A DNA stretch of 7,627 nucleotides from Bacteroidota bacterium. Lineage in GTDB: Bacteria > Bacteroidota > Bacteroidia > Bacteroidales > VadinHA17. This document shows, piece by piece, positions 1 through 5,796 of this stretch. The translations under genes and the position numbers were made by a program. Each line of letters opens with the position of its first letter. The stretch's first letter is position 1. Where the stretch lies: NCBI GenBank assembly GCA_030628785.1, contig DAOVQI010000153.1:1-7627 (forward strand), read 5' to 3'. The notes beneath the pieces are model-generated. The model saw only the letters and a list, made by a program, of their open reading frames with translations. It ran no database searches and was not told where the DNA came from.

Positions 1-495
1 ATGTTTTTCGAGCTGATTAAAAGCAAGGATCAGCAAAGCCACTATCAACCCGTTACTTTGCTGATTCTGGAGGGAGGTAATAAGTTCAATTAAAATAAAC
101 AACAGGATAAAAGCTTTGGCTTTGTTGTTTTTAATTGGCAGGAATTTTATAGCAAAAAAGAGTAAGAGACTATTCAGTAAGTTCCAGAGTATTAGTCCTG
201 CCAGATCAGGAAGCCTCGAAAATGGTGCCATCAACAGGGCGAAGGTTGGGCTGTATTTGTAAAGATCTGCGTATTCCTCAGGATAAAACGTATATAGGTC
301 TTGTTTTTCAATTAAATGATCGAACGATTTTTTAAAAATGATATAATTATTGTAATTGGTATACTCTCCACCCATAAAGTCTTTTGTTCCTCTTTCGTAT
401 TTCATTACAGTTACCAGAATGGATAACACAATATAAATACTTAGAATAACTTCGAGAGACGTCAGGTATTGTTGGAATTTCTTTTTAAGTTTCAT
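1..495 (-). CDS. Partial GT87/DUF2029-like membrane glycosyltransferase (C-terminus beyond left edge)
   Basis: An open frame runs from an ATG at 495 to base 1 with no stop, giving 165 N-terminal residues. The start is preceded by an A-rich leader (TTTAAAA). A first membrane helix (about residues 10-31) is followed by an extracytoplasmic stretch with Asp40 in KDFMGGEYTNY. Next comes a D-L-Y...Y-K-Y-S-P-T-F-A-L-L-M-A-P-F segment (66-91), helices near 95-117 and 127-142, and Q-S-N-G-L-I-V-A-L-L (146-155). This order resembles the GT87/DUF2029 family of GT-C glycosyltransferases, which use polyprenyl-phosphate sugars and carry an acidic residue after the first helix, a YxYPP-like motif and an N-G-Q-like loop. 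Family members usually have about 400 residues, so more than half is missing here. The sugar and acceptor cannot be told. The family call is from recognition only; another polytopic GT-C protein is possible. Confidence 0.6.
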   Translation of the reverse strand, partial: MKLKKKFQQYLTSLEVILSIYIVLSILVTVMKYERGTKDFMGGEYTNYNNYIIFKKSFDHLIEKQDLYTFYPEEYADLYKYSPTFALLMAPFSRLPDLAGLILWNLLNSLLLFFAIKFLPIKNNKAKAFILLFILIELITSLQNQQSNGLIVALLILAFNQLEKH

Positions 496-519
496 TTTTA
501 AAGGTGTTCATGAGATCGC

Positions 520-550
520 CCCGATAGCCATCGTCCCGATAGCTATCGGG
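520..550. repeat. Tandem copies of a CCCGATAGC-type palindrome
   Basis: Bases 535-550 form a perfect 16-bp palindrome, CCCGATAGCTATCGGG. Directly before it, 520-533 is a degenerate copy (CCCGATAGCCATCG). The pair sits between the glycosyltransferase start (495) and the end of the radical SAM gene (627). No T-run follows on either strand, so it does not look like a classical intrinsic terminator. Palindromes of this sequence are, from memory, a common dispersed intergenic element in Bacteroidota. Confidence 0.75.
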
Positions 551-626
551 ATTAAGTTCAATGTTTTGAGGTTTACAAACAATTAACAATTAAATAGCGA
601 AGCTATGTTCTTGTTTATCATAAATG

Positions 627-1655
627 TTAATTATCGGTATGTTTATAACATCTCGGGTCTTTACCATAAATACCCAGATTTGCTGCAAATGCCCTGGACC
701 GGCAACCAAAACATTCTTCATTTAGTTCACAGTTTTGGCAGTCTTTGGGCAGGTATTTTTTCTCCTTGAATTTTTTAAAGATTAACCAATCGAGATTTTC
801 ATTAACAATGCTCAGGAATGATTTGTTACCATGAATATTCGGAGAATCTTCAGGGCGAATGGTTGCACAGGGTGTAACGCTGCCATCGCACAAAACAGCC
901 AGGGTTGCACTGCAATACTGTTTGTTTACACAATTCATAGGGTATATTTCAACGCCCCATTGTTCGGAATACCTCTGATATACTTTTTCCACATCCTTTT
1001 CATCGGGAATAAACCGTTGAAGTTCGGTGTCAGGTGTGCCGGGCCGTAAATAAGTATGGTAAACATTCAGGGATGTTTTAACATTGAATTCGTTTTCAAA
1101 ATAATCAATGGTTTCGATCATATCTTCAGCAGTTTGCAATCCGGTGTAAGTAACTGAATTCAGGATTTGATCAGCCGGATAGCCTTCTTCCAGTAATTTT
1201 CTGACCCCTGAGATAATGGCATAAAGGTTTTTTACAGGCTTTTCAGGGTGCAGGATCTTATAGATCCTTGGATTGATGGTTGATAAATGTATAGATATTA
1301 AACCATTTTTTGCCAGATGTGCCGTTCGTTTCCTTATATTTGGATCGGTCAGCGGAAGTCCGCCGGTCCATACATTATTTCTGATATTCAAACCGGCAGC
1401 ATATGACATATGATCGAATATGGAATTTCTGAGCAAGGGTTCTCCTCCGAGCCATTCTATCGCTGTAATATTTAAACTTGCCGAATCTGTTATTAACTGT
1501 TGAATCTGGTCGTCAGAAAGGGTGTTCCTTACTTCTTCAATGGCATTCATATAACAATATACACATCCCTGGTAACAAATATCACCAACCTCTAGTTGGA
1601 GGGCATAGAATCCATCTCTCTCCCAGGCTATTTTTAAAGCTTCATAATCGATCAT
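627..1655 (-). CDS. Radical SAM protein with SPASM domain
   Basis: This 342-residue protein is a radical S-adenosylmethionine enzyme. The cluster-binding motif CYQGCVYC puts Cys27, Cys31 and Cys34 in the CX3CX2C pattern that holds the SAM-binding 4Fe-4S cluster, and GGEP (70-73) is the SAM-amino-group motif. The C-terminal part carries a full SPASM set: Cys248-X9-Gly-X4-Cys263, then Cys306-X2-Cys309-X5-Cys315-X2-Cys318 and a final Cys336, enough for two auxiliary 4Fe-4S clusters. SPASM proteins modify peptides (crosslinks, thioethers, sulfatase formylglycine) or sometimes small molecules. No precursor peptide, sulfatase or export gene is visible nearby, so the substrate is unknown. The frame can be extended to a TTG at 1658, but the adjacent ATG at 1655 is the better start. 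No Shine-Dalgarno is seen. It lies 105 bp downstream of ung on the same strand, with a hairpin between. The family is firm; the function is open. Confidence 0.9.
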   Translation of the reverse strand: MIDYEALKIAWERDGFYALQLEVGDICYQGCVYCYMNAIEEVRNTLSDDQIQQLITDSASLNITAIEWLGGEPLLRNSIFDHMSYAAGLNIRNNVWTGGLPLTDPNIRKRTAHLAKNGLISIHLSTINPRIYKILHPEKPVKNLYAIISGVRKLLEEGYPADQILNSVTYTGLQTAEDMIETIDYFENEFNVKTSLNVYHTYLRPGTPDTELQRFIPDEKDVEKVYQRYSEQWGVEIYPMNCVNKQYCSATLAVLCDGSVTPCATIRPEDSPNIHGNKSFLSIVNENLDWLIFKKFKEKKYLPKDCQNCELNEECFGCRSRAFAANLGIYGKDPRCYKHTDN

Positions 1656-1725
1656 CAACTGTTCGCGGTTTAAATTTGAATTAATAAAGTTATAAAAATG
1701 TAGCTTGGTTGCCAGTGCCGCATAG

Positions 1726-1754
1726 CCGTGTCACGGTTTAAAACCGTGGCACGG
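1726..1754. repeat. Hairpin repeat between ung and the radical SAM gene
   Basis: Arms 1726-1739 (CCGTGTCACGGTTT) and 1741-1754 (AAACCGTGGCACGG) are complementary at 13 of 14 positions around a central A. Because the centre is TTTAAAA, the real RNA loop would open a few A-T pairs. It begins 10 bases past the ung stop codon, where a terminator would be expected. The minus-strand sequence after it is not T-rich, so it is either a factor-dependent 3' end, an mRNA-stabilising hairpin, or just a dispersed palindrome. Confidence 0.7.
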
Positions 1755-1763
1755 ATATCCTAT

Positions 1764-2426
1764 TCACCAAACGATCGGTTCAATATTATACTCTTCCAGG
1801 TATTGATTTGTCTTGCTAAAATGTTTGTTGCCGAAGAATCCATTATTGGCTGACAGTGGTGAGGGATGTGCAGATTCAAGAACCAGGTGACGGGAACGAT
1901 CAACAAAAGTACCTTTCTTTTGTGCATAAGTCCCCCATAAAAGAAATACCAGGTGATCTCTATGATTAGCCAGCTTATTTATGGCTGCATCAGTAAATTG
2001 CTCCCAGCCTTTGTTTTGATGGGAACCTGCCTGATGTGCTTTTACCGTTAATGTGGCATTTAAGAGGAGTACACCCTGGTCTGCCCAGCGTTCCAGATTG
2101 CCATTTTTTGGTAGTGGTGCATTGATATCGTCATGGATTTCCTTGAAGATGTTCACAAGACTGGGAGGAAATGCCACGCCCTCCATAACTGAAAAACACA
2201 AACCGTGTGCTTGACCTGGACCGTGATAAGGGTCCTGACCTATGATAACTGCCTTTACTTTGTCGAAAGGACAACGATTAAATGCATTAAAAATCAGCCG
2301 GGCAGGAGGGTAGATGGTTTTACTACTATACTCCTGTTTTACAAATTTAACCAACTCAAAAAAATATGCTTTTTCAAATTCTTCGGCGAGGTTTTCTTTC
2401 CAGCTTGATTCAATTTGTACATCCAT
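1764..2426 (-). CDS. ung: Uracil-DNA glycosylase, family 1
   Basis: Ung excises uracil from DNA, the first step of base-excision repair after cytosine deamination or dUTP incorporation. The 220-residue product shows the family-1 signatures in order: GQDPYHGPGQAHG at 63-75 with the water-activating Asp65 and Tyr67, uracil-stacking Phe78 in GLCFSV, the uracil-reading Asn123 in LLLNATLTV, and the HPSPLS loop with His187. All catalytic residues are present and the length is normal for bacterial Ung (about 220-230). The frame stays open upstream to a TTG at 2489, but that adds 21 residues with no counterpart in the family. The ATG at 2426 gives the typical N-terminus MDVQIESSWKENL, so I use it. 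The leader is A/T-rich with no clear Shine-Dalgarno. About 300 bp separate it from the upstream esterase, so it probably has its own promoter. Nothing looks damaged. Confidence 0.97.
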   Translation of the reverse strand: MDVQIESSWKENLAEEFEKAYFFELVKFVKQEYSSKTIYPPARLIFNAFNRCPFDKVKAVIIGQDPYHGPGQAHGLCFSVMEGVAFPPSLVNIFKEIHDDINAPLPKNGNLERWADQGVLLLNATLTVKAHQAGSHQNKGWEQFTDAAINKLANHRDHLVFLLWGTYAQKKGTFVDRSRHLVLESAHPSPLSANNGFFGNKHFSKTNQYLEEYNIEPIVW

Positions 2427-2579
2427 AAATAGGAATTTTAGGGAAAACTTACTATTATTTGAAGTCAGTCTATAAATTCCAAAATACAAATCCCAAAAAA
2501 CAAATAATATCCAAACTCCAATTTTGAATCTTCAAACAACTATTTGATATTTAGATTTTTGAACATTGATAATTACCTG

Positions 2580-2645
2580 CCCCGTGAAATAGATCGTAGA
2601 TTTAATCCCGATCCGCCAGATGGCGGACGGGATTATTTCACGGGG
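2580..2645. repeat. Nested double inverted repeat upstream of ung
   Basis: An outer perfect 12-bp stem (2580-2591 CCCCGTGAAATA with 2634-2645 TATTTCACGGGG) encloses a second hairpin. The inner arms are AATCCCG (2604-2610) with CGGGATT (2628-2634) and, past a bulged A2611, TCCGCC (2612-2617) with GGCGGA (2622-2627), around the loop AGAT. T2634 is claimed by both stems. The element lies in the 299-bp gap between the esterase stop (2726) and the ung start (2426). The rest of that gap is very AT-rich and probably contains the ung promoter, but I could not point to a convincing TAnnTTTG-type box. It looks like one palindrome inserted into, or grown around, another. Confidence 0.75.
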
Positions 2646-2725
2646 TAAAATTTTTGTGATTTGTGATTTTTTTCCAATAGATTCAATAATTTAAGAAATA
2701 AGACAATATATAAATCCTCTAACTT

Positions 2726-3637
2726 TCACTCAATCAATAAAGGGTTGATAGTGGGTTCTCCTTTCAGATAATCCAGGGATATCAGGAATTTATCAGCATG
2801 GTAAACCGTCCTGTTGTAATATTCCCCTCCTTTTCTGTTAAAGTTAAAAAAACCGTGACCTTCACCTTCAAAAGAAAATAATTCACAACGGTTTCCTGCA
2901 TCGATCATTTTGTTTTTAAAATCAACCACATTGCTGTAAGGCACCGTTGTATCGATAGTCCCGTGAAAGATAATAGTGGGAGGGAGGCCACTCCGAACGT
3001 GATGTACGGGCGACATATCTTCCACCTTTGTACCAAGCCGTTCAAATCCATAACCTTCTTCGGTTGTGTTAACGACCGGATTAAATAGAATTAAAGCATT
3101 GGGTGATGGGCTGATATCCGGGTTTTCGTTTTGCTCTTCAAAACCGGGCAAAATCGCCGTTGAAGCAGCGAGGTGCCCGCCGACTGAACCGCCGGATGCC
3201 ACTATCTTGTTTGGGTCGATGCCAAGTTCCTTATGGTGTTCCCTGATATATCGTATAGCTGATTTTGCATCCATGACCGATTCAAACGGGGTTGTATTAT
3301 GCCTCGATTTTACCCGGTAGTCGGCTAATATTGCTATCATTCCCCTGGATGCAAAGTAATGTGCATGAGGACTGAATTGTTCCACTGAACCACTTTTCCA
3401 GCCGCCACCAAAAAAGAATACAATAGCCGGCAATGACAGTCTTTTTTCATACGACCGGGGATAATAGATGGTAAGTCCCAGCTCAATATCATTAATCTTT
3501 TTATAGATCTTTTTCACATGATCTTCCTTCTGAAATGTTTGTGGATTACTACTAAAATCATCTTTAGCTGTAAGAAAGCAAGGAGTAATGATTAACATTA
3601 TTCCCAGGAACAAAATAATCTTTGCTGTTTTATTCAT
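2726..3637 (-). CDS. Secreted alpha/beta-hydrolase esterase (acetyl esterase/BD-FAE-like)
   Basis: The 303-residue protein starts at ATG 3637 with a signal peptide: Lys at 3 and 6, a hydrophobic core at about 7-22, and a likely signal peptidase I site after FLTA (24). Cys20 is preceded by Pro, so a lipobox is unlikely. The mature part is an alpha/beta hydrolase. FFFGGGW (74-80) is the oxyanion-hole strand-turn, GGSVGG (149-154) is the nucleophile elbow with Ser151, Asp229 lies in HGTIDTTVPY, and His261 lies in EGEGHGFF. Strand and helix order matches small esterases of the Aes/BD-FAE kind, which remove acetyl or feruloyl groups from plant polysaccharides or their fragments, so it probably acts in the periplasm on an acylated sugar. 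No polysaccharide-utilisation genes (SusC/D, glycoside hydrolases) are in view, so the substrate is inference. A peptidase-like hydrolase is less likely. Its upstream gap holds several hairpins. Confidence 0.85.
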   Translation of the reverse strand: MNKTAKIILFLGIMLIITPCFLTAKDDFSSNPQTFQKEDHVKKIYKKINDIELGLTIYYPRSYEKRLSLPAIVFFFGGGWKSGSVEQFSPHAHYFASRGMIAILADYRVKSRHNTTPFESVMDAKSAIRYIREHHKELGIDPNKIVASGGSVGGHLAASTAILPGFEEQNENPDISPSPNALILFNPVVNTTEEGYGFERLGTKVEDMSPVHHVRSGLPPTIIFHGTIDTTVPYSNVVDFKNKMIDAGNRCELFSFEGEGHGFFNFNRKGGEYYNRTVYHADKFLISLDYLKGEPTINPLLIE

Positions 3638-3705
3638 TTTGAATTGTGTTTAAGATTATTAAATTGACCTAAATTTAATGATTATTAAAATTAGATCGTT
3701 TAAAA

Positions 3706-3762
3706 TAGCCCAGAGAATTAAAGTCTAAATTTCTGATTAATGCTTATAATATTGCTGGGCTA
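3706..3762 (-). terminator. Possible weak terminator hairpin upstream of the esterase
   Basis: On the minus strand TAGCCCAG (bases 3762-3755) can pair with CTGGGCTA (3713-3706), an 8-bp perfect stem closed around 41 nt and followed by TTTTAAAC. It sits about 70 bases before the esterase ATG, so it would stop transcripts coming from the permease side. The T-run is only four bases and the loop is long, so the call is weak. One arm is shared with the neighbouring repeat at 3757-3807. Confidence 0.25.
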
Positions 3763-3807
3763 CCCGCCTGACCGCCCGCCTGAATGACGAAGTCGGGCAG
3801 GAAGCCC
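3757..3807. repeat. GCCCGCCTGAATGA-family dispersed repeat, copy 1
   Basis: An imperfect hairpin: GGGCT (3757-3761) with AGCCC (3803-3807), CCTG (3767-3770) with CAGG (3798-3801), and CCCG (3775-3778) with CGGG (3794-3797). It contains CGCCCGCCTGAATGA at 3773-3787 and TCGGGCAGG at 3793-3801. Both strings recur identically, in the same order and orientation, in the element at 5733-5796, so the two are copies of one family. Confidence 0.75.
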
Positions 3808-3829
3808 GATATTAGTTGTTACTCTTTAT

Positions 3830-3849
3830 CCCCGCCATAAATGGCGGGG
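3830..3849. repeat. CCCCGCCAT palindrome
   Basis: Bases 3830-3838 (CCCCGCCAT) and 3841-3849 (ATGGCGGGG) are perfectly complementary around AA. In RNA the inner A-T pairs would open to form the loop. There is no T-run on either side. It lies a few bases past the stop of the doubtful 58-codon ORF on the minus strand. Confidence 0.7.
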
Positions 3850-3853
3850 TTAG

Positions 3854-4030
3854 TCATTTATCTTTATTTTCACACAGCCTCTTGACTCGGGGTACGAGAG
3901 CAGCAATCCTGTTGGGGGTTTCCTTTGTAGAACGACTCTCTGAGTCGTTAGCGACTTGGAAAGTCGCTCTACTGTAAAGAGATATTCCTTCTTTTTTGAG
4001 AATATCAAGAGGCTTTTTTATTGATGTCAT
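3854..4030 (-). CDS. Doubtful 58-residue ORF lying over a structured repeat
   Basis: ATG at 4030 and TGA at 3854-3856 enclose 58 codons. The product is basic and hydrophilic, beginning MTSIKKPLDILKKEG and ending PRVKRLCENKDK, with no membrane segment or motif I recognise. Its middle (about residues 20-35) is encoded by the three-way-junction repeat at 3927-3972, and both ends lie on the arms of the larger inverted repeat. The upstream leader is AT-rich, as for other genes here. Two readings are possible: a real small gene carrying an in-frame palindrome, or a repeat element that happens to be open in one frame. Because the DNA symmetry is so strong I favour the second. Confidence 0.2.
   Translation of the reverse strand: MTSIKKPLDILKKEGISLYSRATFQVANDSESRSTKETPNRIAALVPRVKRLCENKDK
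3876..4019 (+). ncRNA. Candidate structured RNA or mini-element: long inverted repeat ending in T6
   Basis: AGCCTCTTGA (3876-3885) and TCAAGAGGCT (4005-4014) are perfectly complementary over 10 bp and enclose about 120 bases. The right arm runs directly into six T's (4014-4019) on the plus strand, the form of an intrinsic terminator. The enclosed DNA contains the three-way junction at 3927-3972. A plus-strand transcript would thus fold into a closed, branched structure with a terminator-like 3' end. No promoter was identified, and the same layout fits a miniature non-coding mobile element with terminal inverted repeats. The symmetry is certain; the RNA interpretation is inference. Confidence 0.3.
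3927..3972. repeat. Perfect three-way-junction palindrome
   Basis: GTAG (3927-3930) pairs with CTAC (3969-3972). Between them sit two back-to-back 8-bp hairpins: AACGACTC (3931-3938)/GAGTCGTT (3942-3949) with loop TCT, and AGCGACTT (3950-3957)/AAGTCGCT (3961-3968) with loop GGA. No base is unpaired at the junction. Because the two hairpins resemble each other, the same 46 bases can also fold as one long hairpin: GTAGA.CGACT against AGTCG.TCTAC, with AGTCG TTAG CGACT inside. It is nested inside the inverted repeat 3876-4014. Confidence 0.8.
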
Positions 4031-4070
4031 GAGAATTTTAATTTTAAGAAATTGGTCAGGTTATCAAGAC

Positions 4071-4103
4071 AGTCAAGGCTTGACACAGAGTCAAACCTTG
4101 ACT
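4071..4103. repeat. AGTCAAGG hairpin downstream of the permease
   Basis: AGTCAAGGCTTGAC (4071-4084) and GTCAAACCTTGACT (4090-4103) pair at 13 of 14 positions (one C-A mismatch) around the loop ACAGA. It lies about 100 bases past the permease stop. On the minus strand it is followed by GTCTTGATAACC, not a T-run, so a simple intrinsic terminator is unlikely. Each arm also contains an internal near-palindrome (GTCAAGGCTTGAC). Confidence 0.75.
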
Positions 4104-4204
4104 AAGTCTAAATACCATGGACATTGAATTGATCTGATTTGCCCGAATCCTGGCCCGTTGTTGCACTGCAATTTTAATTATTGTTTTTAACCCGGAATAT
4201 CTGG

Positions 4205-5629
4205 TTAATCATGTCTAAGTGCTTTTACGGGATCGATACGAGCAGCACGGATAGCCGGATATAACCCGGCAGCTAGGCTGATAAGAATTGAAAACGCGGT
4301 TGCTCCGAGCAACAACCAGAGAGGAAAATAAAACAGATCAACCGGAAGTTCGTCCTGCGGAATTAATTTGGCGTTTATTATCTGGTTCGCAATCCTGGTG
4401 ACAAGCCAGCCCAAAATAAGACCGAAGATGGCACCAATGATACCAATAAATCCAGCCTCAACAAAGAAGATAAGTTTTATTTCTTTATCACTTCCTCCTA
4501 TTGCTTTCATGATCCCAATCTCACGGGTTCGCTCAAGGATTGACATAACCATCGTGTTTATGATTCCAAGTGCTGCAATTATAAGGGCAACCGTTCCAAT
4601 AGCACCCAACAGAGAATCAATTATAATTAAACCTCTTTTTATTTCTTTTAACTGGTCGGAGATAGAATAGGCATGGATCTCCATTTTTTCAATTTCTTTC
4701 CTTACAAAATTCATATTTTCCATCTTGTTCACCCTGACATAAAATGAATTGTATGTTCCTTTCTGTTTAGTATCGAAAAGTTCCCATATGCTTGAAAAGC
4801 CCAGTTTGGGTATTGCACCTGCTGTTTTAGTTGGTATTATGATTCCACCCCGAAAACGGATGTTCGTAAATGGATCTGATCTTTTAAGAATGCCACAGAT
4901 AGTAAGTTCCGTTACTGTATCATTAAATGGATCACCTGCTGAAGACATTACAAATGTGAGTGGATTAACCGGACGGCCAGACCGTTTAAAGGATTTTGAA
5001 ATGATTTGAATGGACTTGCCGATAAGGGTATCAGGATGAACGATCTTTGCGCCGCGTAAGGAATCCTCTCTTGTGAGTGATACCGAATTTTCTTCATCCC
5101 GTACAAAGAGGTTCATTCGTTTTAGTGTTTCCCATCGAATTACGACCGAATTTGATGAGTCGTCCTTGAAAAATTCACCAGCCAACAGATCATTAAAAGG
5201 TTGATAATTACCCATTTTTGCCGGTACAGCCTGAACATTGGTATTTGTCTCATAATACTCATCTATTTTAAGCTTTGAAGGAAACAGAATGTCAGGAAAG
5301 GCGGTTTCAACGCCAGGAATCCCTTGTATTTTTTCCAGGATTGAATCGGTGAGTGGTGTATTTGGTTTCTCAAGGATTTTACCAAAATCTTCGATATTTC
5401 CCTCACTAAGTTGTTCAAGATCAATTTTCTTTGCTGTTACGGTAAAACTCGTAAACAAGTCATTCTTCTTGAAGGCATTGGTAATATTTTTTTCCATTCC
5501 CGTTCCAAAGGAAACCATTGAAGATAATGCCCCAATTCCAATAACCACACCAAGAACTGTGAGAAATGTCCGGAGTTTTGTTCGAAACAAATTCGCAAAA
5601 GCAAGGATAAGCATATCACTGATGTTCAT
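4205..5629 (-). CDS. ABC transporter permease, FtsX/MacB type
   Basis: The 474-residue protein has the MacB/FtsX layout: a cytoplasmic N-terminus, a first helix at about 18-40 (FLTVLGVVIGIGALSSMVSF), a large extracytoplasmic domain of some 290 residues, and three C-terminal helices at about 337-363, 386-413 and 433-459. Between helices 2 and 3 is ERTREIGIMKAIGGS (366-380), the coupling segment that touches the ATPase, and the end YPAIRAARIDPVKALRHD is the usual family tail. Such permeases work with a LolD/MacB-type ATPase to drive lipoprotein release, export or cell-wall signalling from the periplasmic side rather than classic pore transport. No ATPase or membrane-fusion gene is in the window: downstream are repeats, and upstream is divergent araB. 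The substrate is unknown. Start ATG 5629 matches the usual family N-terminus (short, then helix 1). The gene appears intact. Family is firm; role is open. Confidence 0.93.
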   Translation of the reverse strand: MNISDMLILAFANLFRTKLRTFLTVLGVVIGIGALSSMVSFGTGMEKNITNAFKKNDLFTSFTVTAKKIDLEQLSEGNIEDFGKILEKPNTPLTDSILEKIQGIPGVETAFPDILFPSKLKIDEYYETNTNVQAVPAKMGNYQPFNDLLAGEFFKDDSSNSVVIRWETLKRMNLFVRDEENSVSLTREDSLRGAKIVHPDTLIGKSIQIISKSFKRSGRPVNPLTFVMSSAGDPFNDTVTELTICGILKRSDPFTNIRFRGGIIIPTKTAGAIPKLGFSSIWELFDTKQKGTYNSFYVRVNKMENMNFVRKEIEKMEIHAYSISDQLKEIKRGLIIIDSLLGAIGTVALIIAALGIINTMVMSILERTREIGIMKAIGGSDKEIKLIFFVEAGFIGIIGAIFGLILGWLVTRIANQIINAKLIPQDELPVDLFYFPLWLLLGATAFSILISLAAGLYPAIRAARIDPVKALRHD

Positions 5630-5732
5630 AATAAATTCATTTTACTTTTTTGTAGGCAATTAAACCGGAAACAGATTCCTTTAATGAGCCTAATGCAATA
5701 TTTAAAAAGTGTAGATATACTATTACTCCCCA

Positions 5733-5796
5733 CCCGAACGCCCGCCTGAATGAAAGAATTCATTCTTTCGGGCAGGTACCGTTCGGTACGGGCAGG
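5733..5796. repeat. GCCCGCCTGAATGA-family dispersed repeat, copy 2
   Basis: This element shares CGCCCGCCTGAATGA (5739-5753) and TCGGGCAGG (5768-5776) with the copy at 3757-3807. It contains GAAAGAAT (5752-5759)/ATTCTTTC (5762-5769) around TC, GTACC (5776-5780)/GGTAC (5785-5789) around GTTC, and CCGAACG (5734-5740)/CGTTCGG (5780-5786). CGGGCAGG is repeated at 5789-5796. It occupies the middle of the divergent permease-araB gap; the rest of that gap is AT-rich and should hold both promoters, though I could not define them. Confidence 0.75.

Larger units (their letters stand above)
3638..4204. other. Repeat-rich intergenic region
   Basis: These 567 bp between the esterase start and the permease stop hold no convincing protein gene. 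They contain five or more inverted repeats (3706-3762, 3757-3807, 3830-3849, 3876-4014 with the nested 3927-3972, and 4071-4103), listed separately, plus one doubtful 58-codon ORF. Bases 3638-3705 and 4104-4204 are plain AT-rich sequence in which I see nothing specific. Confidence 0.7.

Noticed and set aside
594..606. Small hairpin ATAGC-GAA-GCTAT just past the radical SAM stop
   Set aside because: Only five AT-rich pairs and no continuous T-run; too weak to call a terminator.
2427..2489. N-terminal extension of Ung from a TTG codon
   Set aside because: The extra 21 residues have no family counterpart, whereas ATG 2426 gives the standard Ung N-terminus and length.
3398..3418. GGG in place of HGG in the esterase oxyanion motif, as an anomaly
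   Set aside because: FFFGGGW looks like the normal form in this esterase subgroup and the catalytic triad is complete, so it is not evidence of inactivation.
3576..3581. Lipoprotein reading of the esterase signal peptide (Cys20)
   Set aside because: The residue before Cys20 is Pro, which does not fit a lipobox; a signal peptidase I site after Ala24 fits better.
4368..5663. Plus-strand ORFs of 86-124 codons opposite the permease
   Set aside because: They are antisense shadows of a clear membrane-protein gene; their composition mirrors the reversed codons and no family is recognisable.
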